From contig CALAQW010000142.1 in assembly GCA_937888955.1 (NCBI GenBank), positions 1 to 38,693 on the forward strand: 38,693 bases of DNA, in the 5' to 3' direction. The translations under genes were made by a program, and so were the position numbers. The DNA comes from an uncultured Alphaproteobacteria bacterium (GTDB lineage Bacteria > Pseudomonadota > Alphaproteobacteria > UBA11222). This document shows, piece after piece, positions 29,490 to 37,773 of the stretch. The first letter of the stretch is position 1. Every line of letters begins with the position of its first letter. The notes under the pieces were generated by a model, which was given only the letters and a program-made list of their open reading frames with translations, was not told the DNA's origin and did no database searches.

Positions 29490-29912
29490 TTATGCCTCGC
29501 TCGCGGCCTCTTGCTCCTCGGCAGCGGGGGCGTTCGCTTCATCAGCAGCCTGTGCTTCCGCCTCGGCCGCTGCTGCGGCCGCTTCCGCCTTTGCCGCCGC
29601 GCGTTCCTGGGCTTTTGCTTTCGGTTTGGCCTTTTGCGGATTATTTCCCTGCGCAGGCATGGGGATAATTTCGGCAGCGCCTAACATCCGCGCAACACGG
29701 TCGGTCGGTTGTGCGCCCGAGCCAAGCCAGTGACGCACGCGGTCCGCATCAAATTTCAGCCGCTCAGCATGGTCCTTGGGCAGAAGCGGGTTGAAAAAGC
29801 CCAGCTTCTCAATGAAACGGCCATCGCGCGGCGCGCGGGAATCGGCCACGACAATCCGATAAAAGGGGCGTTTCTTGGTGCCGTGCCGTGCAAGTCTGAT
29901 TTTCAGTGCCAT
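29490..29912 (-). CDS. rpsP: 30S ribosomal protein S16 with Ala/Glu-rich C-terminal extension
   Basis: [43 protein letters not shown]. Confidence 0.98.
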   Translation of the reverse strand: MALKIRLARHGTKKRPFYRIVVADSRAPRDGRFIEKLGFFNPLLPKDHAERLKFDADRVRHWLGSGAQPTDRVARMLGAAEIIPMPAQGNNPQKAKPKAKAQERAAAKAEAAAAAAEAEAQAADEANAPAAEEQEAASEA

Positions 29913-30011
29913 AGTCGCTTACTCTTGTCTGTTGTTGCTTCAATTATTCAATTGACGGGGTTTAGGGAAGGGCGCACGCACTGCTGCGCGCGCCATGTTT
30001 TGCTTGTCATC

Positions 30012-31472
30012 CTATTTCTTGCCGCCGGGCGGAAATCCGGGGGGCAGGGGCGGCAATCCCGCAGGTGCGTTCATGCCGGACGGTAAATTCATGCCGGGGG
30101 GAAGCTGCATCCCTGGCGGCAGCGCCGCACCACCCGGCAGTCCCGGCATTCCACCGAACATGCCCTTGCCGCCTTTTTTGCCGGCTTTTTTCATCATATC
30201 GGACATTTGCCGATGCATTTTCAGCAACCTGTTCACTTCAGGAACAGTAGTGCCCGAACCGGCGGCAATGCGCCGTTTGCGTGAGCCATTCAACAGTTTT
30301 GGCTTGCGCCGCTCCTCAGGCGTCATGGAGGAGACAATGGCTTCCTGACGTTTGATCAGCTTGTCATCAAGTCCAGCCGCCGCCATCTGATTCTTCATTT
30401 TCCCGACGCCGGGCAGCATGCCAAGCAATCCCTGCACGCCACCCATTTTACGCATTTGCGCAAGCTGATCGGCGAGGTCCTCCAGATCGAAGGTCCCCTT
30501 TTCCATCTTCTTGACAAGCTTTTCGGCCTTCTCAAGCTCGACATGCTCGCTGGCTTTTTCAACCAGGCTGACAACATCGCCCATGCCAAGGATACGGCCG
30601 GCAATACGCTCGGGATGGAAGTCTTCCAGATCCTCGATTTTCTCGCCAACGCCAATCGCCTTGATCGGACAGCCGGTCACAGCGCGCATCGATAGCGCCG
30701 CACCGCCACGTCCATCGCCGTCGATACGGGTCAGAACAATGCCGGTCAGCGGTACGCGCTCGTTAAAGCGTTGCGCCACATTCACCGCATCCTGACCGGT
30801 CAGGCTGTCGGCGACCAGTAATGTTTCATGCGGATTGCTGGCCGCGCGGATCGCGGCGACTTCGTTCATCAGCGCTTCATCAACATGCGTGCGGCCGGCG
30901 GTATCGAGCATCACGATGTCATAGCTGCCGAGCTTTGCGGCTTCCATCGCGCGCTTCGCGATATCAACCGGCATTTGCCCCTTTACGATGGGCAGGGTCG
31001 CAACACCGGTCTGCTCGCCCAAAATGCGCAGTTGCTCCTGCGCTGCCGGACGCTGCACATCAAGCGAGGCCATCAGAACCTTTTTGCGGTCACGCTTCTG
31101 AAAGCGTGCGGCAAGCTTGGCCGTACTGGTTGTCTTACCGGAACCTTGCAGTCCGACCATCAGGATCGGGACAGGCGGCGCGGCGGCCAGGTCAATTCCG
31201 ACCGATTCCGCGCCCAGCATTTCCACCAGATGATCGTGGACGATCTTGACAACCATCTGGCCCGGCGTAACCGACTTGACCACATCCTGACCGACCGCCT
31301 TTGCGCGGACCTTGGTGATAAAGTCACGCGCGACGGGCAGGGCAACGTCCGCTTCGAGCAGCGCGCGCCGGACCTCGCGCATCGCCGCATCAACATCCTT
31401 TTCGCTTAAGGATGCCTGTTTGCGCAGCTTGTCGAATACGCCCGATAGCCGATCTGACAGTGTTTCAAACAT
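30012..31472 (-). CDS. ffh: Signal recognition particle protein Ffh
   Basis: MVGLQGSGKTTSTAKLAARF; LDTAGRTHVDEALM; M domain with Met/Pro/Gly-rich tail. Confidence 0.98.
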   Translation of the reverse strand: MFETLSDRLSGVFDKLRKQASLSEKDVDAAMREVRRALLEADVALPVARDFITKVRAKAVGQDVVKSVTPGQMVVKIVHDHLVEMLGAESVGIDLAAAPPVPILMVGLQGSGKTTSTAKLAARFQKRDRKKVLMASLDVQRPAAQEQLRILGEQTGVATLPIVKGQMPVDIAKRAMEAAKLGSYDIVMLDTAGRTHVDEALMNEVAAIRAASNPHETLLVADSLTGQDAVNVAQRFNERVPLTGIVLTRIDGDGRGGAALSMRAVTGCPIKAIGVGEKIEDLEDFHPERIAGRILGMGDVVSLVEKASEHVELEKAEKLVKKMEKGTFDLEDLADQLAQMRKMGGVQGLLGMLPGVGKMKNQMAAAGLDDKLIKRQEAIVSSMTPEERRKPKLLNGSRKRRIAAGSGTTVPEVNRLLKMHRQMSDMMKKAGKKGGKGMFGGMPGLPGGAALPPGMQLPPGMNLPSGMNAPAGLPPLPPGFPPGGKK

Positions 31473-31671
31473 TTGCCTTCGTCATTCCGATCCAACTGGT
31501 TGTTCCAAGCACAAATGCACCAGTGGGCGAACGCTCGCTGACTGGTGGAAATTCCGGTTGCGCCGGAACTTTGTGATCATCGACTTATTAGATGTGGATC
31601 GGTGCGGAAGCTATGCAACCATCATGGACAAGTCAACCGTAAACATCGCGGATTGTTTTGAGGTTTGGGCT

Positions 31672-31830
31672 GTCCAAAAAAGGACGCCTGGAGCAGCAGC
31701 CGGTAGGTTAGAAACTGCTGCCCCAGGCGAGTCAACGGCGTGCGGGCCGCTGCATGGATGGTCTGCGCGTAACGGTCAATCCTGCAGAACGCATCAGGAT
31801 ATCTTGCGGTGTCACGGCGCAGGGGGAAGC
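31672..31830 (-). ncRNA. Candidate structured small RNA (or distal ffh leader/attenuator) ending in a terminator-like hairpin
   Basis: Minus strand: stem CTGCGC-c-GTGAC/GTTACGCGCAG (31811-31822 with 31763-31773) enclosing ATCCTG/CAGGAT (31795-31800 with 31779-31784), then CGCCTGG-GCAGCAG/CTGCTGC-CCAGGCG hairpin (31729-31685) followed by T6 (31681-31676). Confidence 0.5.
31676..31729 (-). terminator. Rho-independent-like terminator upstream of ffh
   Basis: 15-position stem with one mismatch, then TCCTTTTTT on the minus strand. Confidence 0.65.
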
Positions 31831-31940
31831 TAGGCATTCAGCGTGACGCTTTGATGACAAATACCTATTATTTTGAAGGCTGTTTTGCATCGCGCTGATG
31901 TGTGAATAAATAAAATGATTAAGACTCAGGGGGTTATGAC

Positions 31941-32450
31941 GTGAGTAGAGATGTTGATTCCGACGCCGGATTTGTGGGCAAGCTTGCTGAGATGTCCCAG
32001 GGTGCAAGTAAATTTCTGATGCAGCGTGGTGAAACTGTTGCGGTCGCGGAATCGTCCTGCGGTGGTCTGATTTCGGCATCATTGGTCGCGGTTCCCGGAG
32101 CGTCAGCATTTTATATCGGTGGCGGGATTGTCTATACGGCCCAGAGCGGGCGACAGATTGTGCCCGGCCGACCAAAGGGCATGCGCTCGGCGAGTGAGCC
32201 ATTCGCGCTTTTTGAAGCCCGTACCATACGTGAAAGAATGGGGGCCGATTGGGGGATCGGTGAAACCGGCGCGAGCGGGCCGTCTGGCAATCCTTATGGC
32301 GATCCTGCGGGGCATGCCTGCGTCGCGGTCAGCGGGCCGGTCGAACGCGTCATCACGCTGGCGACCGGGGAAACCGATCGGGGCAAAAACATGTGGCTGT
32401 TCGCCCATGCGGCGCTGGCATTGCTTGCGGAAGCGCTTGCTGCGGCGTAG
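31941..32450 (+). CDS. CinA C-terminal/PncC-like (nicotinamide-nucleotide amidase family) protein
   Basis: VAVAESSCGGLISASLVAVPGASAFYIGGGIVYTAQS; GIGETGASGPSGNPYGDPAGHACVAVSGP; GTG start. Confidence 0.85.
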   Translation: MSRDVDSDAGFVGKLAEMSQGASKFLMQRGETVAVAESSCGGLISASLVAVPGASAFYIGGGIVYTAQSGRQIVPGRPKGMRSASEPFALFEARTIRERMGADWGIGETGASGPSGNPYGDPAGHACVAVSGPVERVITLATGETDRGKNMWLFAHAALALLAEALAAA

Positions 32451-32492
32451 TTGCATATCCATCAGTCTTTCCCGGCTTTTTGTTATTCCTGA

Positions 32493-33077
32493 TCAGTGCA
32501 GGGTTGCCTTTCCCGGTGCGGCATATGCGGGGGACGGTTCGTTGACCCTGTGGCCGGAATTATTGATGGGTAACTCTAGCCGGCAACCACTCAGAACGAC
32601 GGTCAGCCGCGATGTTGCCGCGATAATATCGCCGATCCCATCCTCATGAACATAATGGCGTGCCAATGCACTCGCATTGCGCCAATCGCGATGCTGGGTC
32701 AGCGCGATCAACTTCAGCAGAATATGTTCGTCCTCTCCAAGGCAGGGGCAAAGCGGCTGATGATAGGAAATCTGCCTTGTGGCGTGGGTTGCCAATTGTC
32801 GGATGAATGCGGCCAGCGCGCCGGCAGCTTTCCTGGCGGCGGCGACGCCGCAATCTGGCGCAAAACTCGTCCATAGATGCGACCAGCATGCGGAGTCGGT
32901 CCCGCAAATGCCGTGCATCGCATGCCGCAGGGCCAATGCGACAACGCGTTCTTGACGGCTAAGCTGGTCCAGCTTTGTCGGGGAGCTTATTGTTGACAGG
33001 GCGCTTGTTTCGGCAATGACGGAATCTGGCATGGTGCAATCCTCTGAGAGCGGCATGATCAACTTGGCATCTCTCAT
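32493..33077 (-). CDS. Hypothetical protein (sphingomonad-type DUF possible, uncertain)
   Basis: ORF convergent with the PncC-like gene and not overlapped by a better ORF; internal pattern RVVALALRHAMHGICGTDSACWSHL...CPCLGEDEHILLKLIAL looks protein-like. True start may be an internal ATG (33056 or 33032). Confidence 0.6.
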   Translation of the reverse strand: MRDAKLIMPLSEDCTMPDSVIAETSALSTISSPTKLDQLSRQERVVALALRHAMHGICGTDSACWSHLWTSFAPDCGVAAARKAAGALAAFIRQLATHATRQISYHQPLCPCLGEDEHILLKLIALTQHRDWRNASALARHYVHEDGIGDIIAATSRLTVVLSGCRLELPINNSGHRVNEPSPAYAAPGKATLH

Positions 33078-33145
33078 TAGTAGTGCAATTAAGAATTATT
33101 CGCAATAAATAATTGTCAGAGTATCACATGTTTTTTTGATGGCAT

Positions 33146-33200
33146 GCCGTTGCTGATTTGCCGTTGCCAATTTGCCGTTTGCTGATTTTCCGCTGGCGAT
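33146..33200. repeat. Short imperfect tandem repeat (~14 nt, about four copies)
   Basis: GCCGTTGCTGATTT / GCCGTTGCCAATTT / GCCGTTTGCTGATTTT / CCGCTGGCGAT. Confidence 0.6.
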
Positions 33201-33287
33201 GCCACCACGAACGCAAGGGTTATGCGAATTGCAGCCGCCTGTGTTCAGGTGCGGGACAGCACGACGTTGCCGCTTTGAACAGGCAGG

Positions 33288-34313
33288 TTATTGCCATGGG
33301 TCCAACATGATTTTGCATTGGTCCTGCGGCTGACGCAGTCCTTCAAAGGCGGACGGGAAGTCGTCAAATCCGACAGTACGGGTAAGCATCGGCGTAGGAT
33401 CGATCCTGTCGCTGGCAAGCAGATGCGCAATCAACTCAAAGTCGCCCTTGCGATAAGCGAGGACGAATTGCAGTTGCAGCTCTTTCATGATCGCGGGCAA
33501 GGGCAGGAACTGATCGGGCTTGGCGCACACGCCGACAATCACAATCCGTCCGCCGCGCGGTGCCAGATTGATCGCCTCGCCGATCATGCCCGGAACGCCG
33601 ACACATTCGAAAATGACATCGGGCTGCGCACCATTCGCCAATTTGCGGTACTGTGCGCCGATATCCTTTCTGTCGGTGATGGCATCGGTCGCGCCCATTT
33701 TCGCGGCAAGGGCGGCGCGTGATGCGCTCGGTTCGCTGACGATGATATTGCGCGCACCCGCAAAACGGGCGAACAGGGCAACAGCGAGGCCGACCGGCCC
33801 CGCACCCAGAATAAGAACATTTGCACCGGCAGAGAGGCGCGCCATCTCGACCGCATGAAACCCGACCGCCAGCGGCTCGATCAATGCGCCCTCTGTTACG
33901 TTTACCGATGCCGGCAAGGCAATCGTGTCATTCGTCCCGATGCGTACGAATTCCGCATAGGCGCCGTGGTTCTGGCCAAGTCCTGTCGATATGATACTGG
34001 TGCATCGCAGGCTGTCGCCGCGGTGGCAGGCAGCGCAACCTCCGCAACTGATAAAGGGCAGTGCGGTGACAAGCTGCCCTTCTTTCCAGCCGCTCACATC
34101 CGGGCCGATTGCGGCCACTTCGCCGGCAAATTCGTGGCCCATGACGCTGCCGGCCGGCAGCGTCATCAAGCCGTCTTCGGTGGCGTGCAGGTCCGATCCG
34201 CATATCCCGCAGCGTGCCACCTTCAGGATAAGCTCGTTTGGACCAGGTGTGGGGTCCGGGATTGTTTCAATCGAGAGCGGGCTGCCAACCTCCCGGAATA
34301 TTGCTGCTTTCAT
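33288..34313 (-). CDS. Zinc-dependent medium-chain alcohol dehydrogenase
   Basis: GICGSDLHATEDG, MGHEFAGEVAAIG, structural-zinc CGGCAACHRGDSLRC, VLILGAGPVGLAVALFA. ATG at 34313 (MKAAIFREVG). Confidence 0.94.
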   Translation of the reverse strand: MKAAIFREVGSPLSIETIPDPTPGPNELILKVARCGICGSDLHATEDGLMTLPAGSVMGHEFAGEVAAIGPDVSGWKEGQLVTALPFISCGGCAACHRGDSLRCTSIISTGLGQNHGAYAEFVRIGTNDTIALPASVNVTEGALIEPLAVGFHAVEMARLSAGANVLILGAGPVGLAVALFARFAGARNIIVSEPSASRAALAAKMGATDAITDRKDIGAQYRKLANGAQPDVIFECVGVPGMIGEAINLAPRGGRIVIVGVCAKPDQFLPLPAIMKELQLQFVLAYRKGDFELIAHLLASDRIDPTPMLTRTVGFDDFPSAFEGLRQPQDQCKIMLDPWQ

Positions 34314-34314
34314 C

Positions 34315-34509
34315 TTATTTGACCGCCAAAAAGAGATAACGATTAATGCTGAAAAAGAATGCGCCATTATGCGCCAGTGTCTCGATATCGGTAAACCAGG
34401 CACGGGCGTCGGCCTCGATTATCCCCTGTCTGCCAATGACATAATCGCGGATACCGCGCAGCATGCCCCAGGCGGCGTCAAATTCGAACATGTCATTTAT
34501 GTTCGCCAT
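34315..34509 (-). CDS. 64-aa small ORF tightly coupled to the ADH; C-terminus resembles the tail of SAM-dependent methyltransferases
   Basis: Stop TAA (34317-34315) is one base before the ADH ATG (34313-34311). Sequence ...DYVIGRQGIIEADARAWFTDIETLAHNGAFFFSINRYLFLAVK. Confidence 0.5.
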   Translation of the reverse strand: MANINDMFEFDAAWGMLRGIRDYVIGRQGIIEADARAWFTDIETLAHNGAFFFSINRYLFLAVK

Positions 34510-34694
34510 CCCTGTTACAGATTGATCCCGTCGTTTGCCAATTGGTTGGGATGGCCAATGGCGTTAACAGTTCACAAAGGCGCGCTGCGATAGTTTTTGG
34601 TCTGTGTGGTGCCTGTTCCCCGTGGCATAATTTTGTTTAGTCTTCCTTTATTGGCTTTACCTGTTTTTATACAATTTGTTACTGGAAATTGATT

Positions 34695-35246
34695 ATGGCC
34701 GTTTCCCAGACAATGATTGACGAGATTTTGGACTCAGCGCAAATGCTGGCGCAGCAAAAGGGCTATGCCGGTTTCAGTTTTCAGGATGTCGCCCGGTGCG
34801 CGGGGCGGACACTCTCGGAAGTCGAGCAGAGCTACAGAACCAAGGAAGAGCTGATGATCGCGGTGTTTAGCCGCTATAACCGGCATTTCTTTGCCGAACT
34901 GGCTGCAATAGTCGATCGGACGCAAGCGCCCATAGAAAGACTTGACGGATTCATGGATCTCGTCCGGCACACTCTTGTTGTGGGAGACAGGATGTGTCTC
35001 TGCGGTATGATGATGGCGGAAGCAGCGCTGCTGCCTACCGGGATTCGCCAGCAGACCAACAGCTTTACCGAAGCCGTCATTGCCTGGCTGTCGGATCAGT
35101 GGAGATTGCTCGAAAAGCCCGATCCGGCCGATCTTGCGGTAACGACCCTGGCACGGCTGGAAGGCGGTATGTTGCTGTCGCGGGTCAGTGGCGATGTAAA
35201 GCATCTTGATCTGGTCATAAGCGAGATACGCGCTGACGCCGCCTGA
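34695..35246 (+). CDS. TetR/AcrR family transcriptional regulator
   Basis: N-terminal HTH: ILDSAQMLAQQKGYAGFSFQDVARCAGRTLSEVEQSYRTKEELMIAVFSRY; C-terminal CLCGMMMAEAALLP. Confidence 0.93.
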   Translation: MAVSQTMIDEILDSAQMLAQQKGYAGFSFQDVARCAGRTLSEVEQSYRTKEELMIAVFSRYNRHFFAELAAIVDRTQAPIERLDGFMDLVRHTLVVGDRMCLCGMMMAEAALLPTGIRQQTNSFTEAVIAWLSDQWRLLEKPDPADLAVTTLARLEGGMLLSRVSGDVKHLDLVISEIRADAA

Positions 35247-35467
35247 TCAGATTTACAGTCGGATCAGCCGCATCTTCTGCTGTACAGTCTGCATTTCCTT
35301 GACAGCTTGAATGCCCCCCTATGAAATAGCCGCATAACGAATTGCACCCGCAGCCAAGACGGGAAGGGCAGTGCGACCGCGAAACAGCGAAGGGTAAGTG
35401 CACCAGTTCATGGTGCGTATGCCCATTCATTGTCGCAACCTGCCCGTTACTCAGGGAGGGAAGTATC

Positions 35468-36589
35468 ATGCGCAACGGATTTAAAATCATTGACACGGAT
35501 TGCCATCAGATGGAGCCACAGGCCATCTGGTCCGACTATATCGACCCGGCATTCAAAGGGCGCGAACCGCGCCACGAAATGTATGGTTCGCGGCGCTTGT
35601 TCAGTGTGGAAGGCGAACCGGTTCAACCGCCGGAGGAAGAGGGCAAGTATCCCATGCATGCGCCGGAATTCCTTGATGCCGTCAAGGTTGCGATGCAGCG
35701 TTTCGAGCGGGCGCAGAAAGCCAAATTCGATGCTGAGAGCCGGCTGATGGATATGGATGACGAAGGGGTGGATGTACAGGTCATCTATCCGACGATCGGC
35801 GGGCAGTTGCTGGGGCGCGAATTCAAGGATCCTGAGCTTCTTGCCGCCATTTGCCGGGCCTATAACGATTGGAGCCGGGAATATTGCTCAAAGGATACAG
35901 CCCGTCTGCGCTGGGCTGCGATGTTGCCGATCCAGTCACCGGATCTTGCCATCGAGGAAGCCAAGCGTGCCGCGGCCAATGGCGCTGTTTCTTTCTATAT
36001 CCGCCCCAATCCGGTCGCGGACCGCAATCTGTATGCAGACGAATACTGGCCGCTTTGGAAAGTTGTGGAGGGGCTGAATGTGCCGCTCAGTCTGCACGAT
36101 TCCGGTTCGCCGCGTATCCCGTCCTTTGGCGACCGGATGGACAGTCATACAACCGGCCATATTCTGTCGCATCCTTTCGAGGCGATGTCGGCGATGGCTG
36201 GCTTGATCTGGTTTGGCGTGGCGGAGAATTTTCCGAAATTGCGCGTCGTTCATGTGGAGGCGGATGCGGGCTGGGCACCTTACTGGCTACAGCGGATGGA
36301 GCAGCATTACGACTTTTCCGGCAAGGCCGAACATCCGCATATGAAAAAGACGCCGACGGAATATTTCAAGCAGAACTTCTTTGTTGCCGCACGCGGTGAT
36401 GAAATGACCCTGAAGGCCGCCGTCGATCTTATCGGCGAGGATTATTTCCTGTTCAATACGGATTATCCGCACCCTGATGGCACATTCCCCTGGGGCATGC
36501 AGAGCTTGGTGGATCAGCCGATTTCCGATGACGCCAAGCGCAAGATCCTGTGGGATAACGCCGCCCGCGCATTCAACATTGCCGCATGA
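35468..36589 (+). CDS. Amidohydrolase family protein (amidohydrolase-2/ACMSD-like TIM barrel)
   Basis: IIDTDCHQMEPQAIWSDYIDP; LSLHDSG; VHVEADAGWAPYWLQRMEQHYDF; NTDYPHPDGTFPWG. ATG at 35468. Confidence 0.92.
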   Translation: MRNGFKIIDTDCHQMEPQAIWSDYIDPAFKGREPRHEMYGSRRLFSVEGEPVQPPEEEGKYPMHAPEFLDAVKVAMQRFERAQKAKFDAESRLMDMDDEGVDVQVIYPTIGGQLLGREFKDPELLAAICRAYNDWSREYCSKDTARLRWAAMLPIQSPDLAIEEAKRAAANGAVSFYIRPNPVADRNLYADEYWPLWKVVEGLNVPLSLHDSGSPRIPSFGDRMDSHTTGHILSHPFEAMSAMAGLIWFGVAENFPKLRVVHVEADAGWAPYWLQRMEQHYDFSGKAEHPHMKKTPTEYFKQNFFVAARGDEMTLKAAVDLIGEDYFLFNTDYPHPDGTFPWGMQSLVDQPISDDAKRKILWDNAARAFNIAA

Positions 36590-36608
36590 ATGCGTGGGAG
36601 ATAACGCA

Positions 36609-37676
36609 ATGACAAAAAAAGTTGTACTGATCCCCGGCGAAGATGCTGCGCCGGAAGCATTCGAGCCGACGGTTGAGCTGATGAACCGGCTGCAGCTCGA
36701 TATTGACTGGGTTCGCCCGCCGGTCGGGGAAGCGGGCATTGCCGCAATGGGCAATCCCTTCCCCCCCGAAGCGAAGGAAGCGATCGATGCTTCCGACGCG
36801 ACCTTTTTTGGTTCCACCAACGGCACAAGCGGGCGCGCCATGCGCTACTTGCGCTGGGGACTGCAGACTTACGCTAATGTGCGGCCCGCGCGCTGGTTTC
36901 CCGGCTGCAACAGCCCATTGAAGAACCCCGAAGGTATCGATCTCGTTATCGTGCGCGAGAATATGGAAGATACCTATGTCGGCGTTGAGGGGGACCTGGA
37001 AGAGCTTGAGCCCATCAATTTTGTCAGCCGTCTGCACCGCAAGCCGGTATCGGAAATGGGCAAGGGCAAGTATGCGATGAAGGTCATCACCGAAGCCTGC
37101 ACCCAGCAGGTCACGCGATTTGCCTGTGAACTTGCGTTAAAACGGGCGGCGCTGAATGGCACAAGACCGCTGGTTACCAGCGGGACCAAGCATAATATTT
37201 CACCCGTGGCGGATGGCTATTTCCGGGAAGTTGCGCTTGAGACGGCGAAGGAATATCCGGATGTGACATTCGAAACACTGCTTGCCGATGACCTTGTCCA
37301 CAAGCTTGTGGTCAATCCGCAAGGGTTTGACGTTATCCTTTTGCCCAACCTTTATGGTGATCTGTTTTCAGATGCGGCAGGCGGCGTGGTTGGCGGGCTT
37401 GGTCTTGCGCCAAGCGGTTGTTACGGGCGCGACTATGCCTATTTTGAGTCCGCACACGGATCAGCCCCCGATATCGCAGGTAAGAACATCATCAATCCAA
37501 CGGCGACAATTTTTTCCGCCGCGATGATGCTGGAATATCTTGGTTATGCCGAAGCCGGTGAACGTCTGGTCAAGGCGGTGGAGGCTGCCTATGCGCAAGG
37601 TGAACATCTGACCCCCGACCAGGGCGGGAAGGCCAGCACCACCGAGTTTTGCGCGGCGGTGGAGAAGGCGCTCTGA
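36609..37676 (+). CDS. Isocitrate/isopropylmalate-type beta-decarboxylating dehydrogenase, atypical
   Basis: [78 protein letters not shown] at 36609. Confidence 0.9.
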   Translation: MTKKVVLIPGEDAAPEAFEPTVELMNRLQLDIDWVRPPVGEAGIAAMGNPFPPEAKEAIDASDATFFGSTNGTSGRAMRYLRWGLQTYANVRPARWFPGCNSPLKNPEGIDLVIVRENMEDTYVGVEGDLEELEPINFVSRLHRKPVSEMGKGKYAMKVITEACTQQVTRFACELALKRAALNGTRPLVTSGTKHNISPVADGYFREVALETAKEYPDVTFETLLADDLVHKLVVNPQGFDVILLPNLYGDLFSDAAGGVVGGLGLAPSGCYGRDYAYFESAHGSAPDIAGKNIINPTATIFSAAMMLEYLGYAEAGERLVKAVEAAYAQGEHLTPDQGGKASTTEFCAAVEKAL

Positions 37677-37714
37677 ACAATTGATCAGGGCATGATGAAT
37701 GCCCGCAGGTTAAA

Positions 37715-37753
37715 AAAAGGCGCAGGGGCGTTCGAGAGCCGCCTGCGCCTTTT
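37715..37753. terminator. Bidirectional rho-independent terminator between convergent genes
   Basis: AAAAGGCGCAGG-GGC-GTTCGAGA-GCC-G-CCTGCGCCTTTT; A-run/T-run on both sides. Confidence 0.88.
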
Positions 37754-37773
37754 GCATTTATATGCAGGCGTTC

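Noticed and set aside
29490-29620. Ala/Glu-rich low-complexity end of rpsP
   Set aside because: Such extensions of S16 are common in alphaproteobacteria; not a repeat element.
30012-30150. PPGM/PGM repeats at the Ffh C-terminus
   Set aside because: Met/Pro/Gly-rich tails are usual for the Ffh M domain in this group; the coding explains the DNA repetition.
31622-31837. 71-aa ORF in the ffh upstream gap
   Set aside because: Runs through the stem-loop and T-run; no protein-like signature. RNA interpretation is better supported.
35869-36399. 176-aa plus-strand ORF inside the amidohydrolase
   Set aside because: Alternative frame of a clear amidohydrolase coding region; Gly/Arg/Cys-rich shadow translation.
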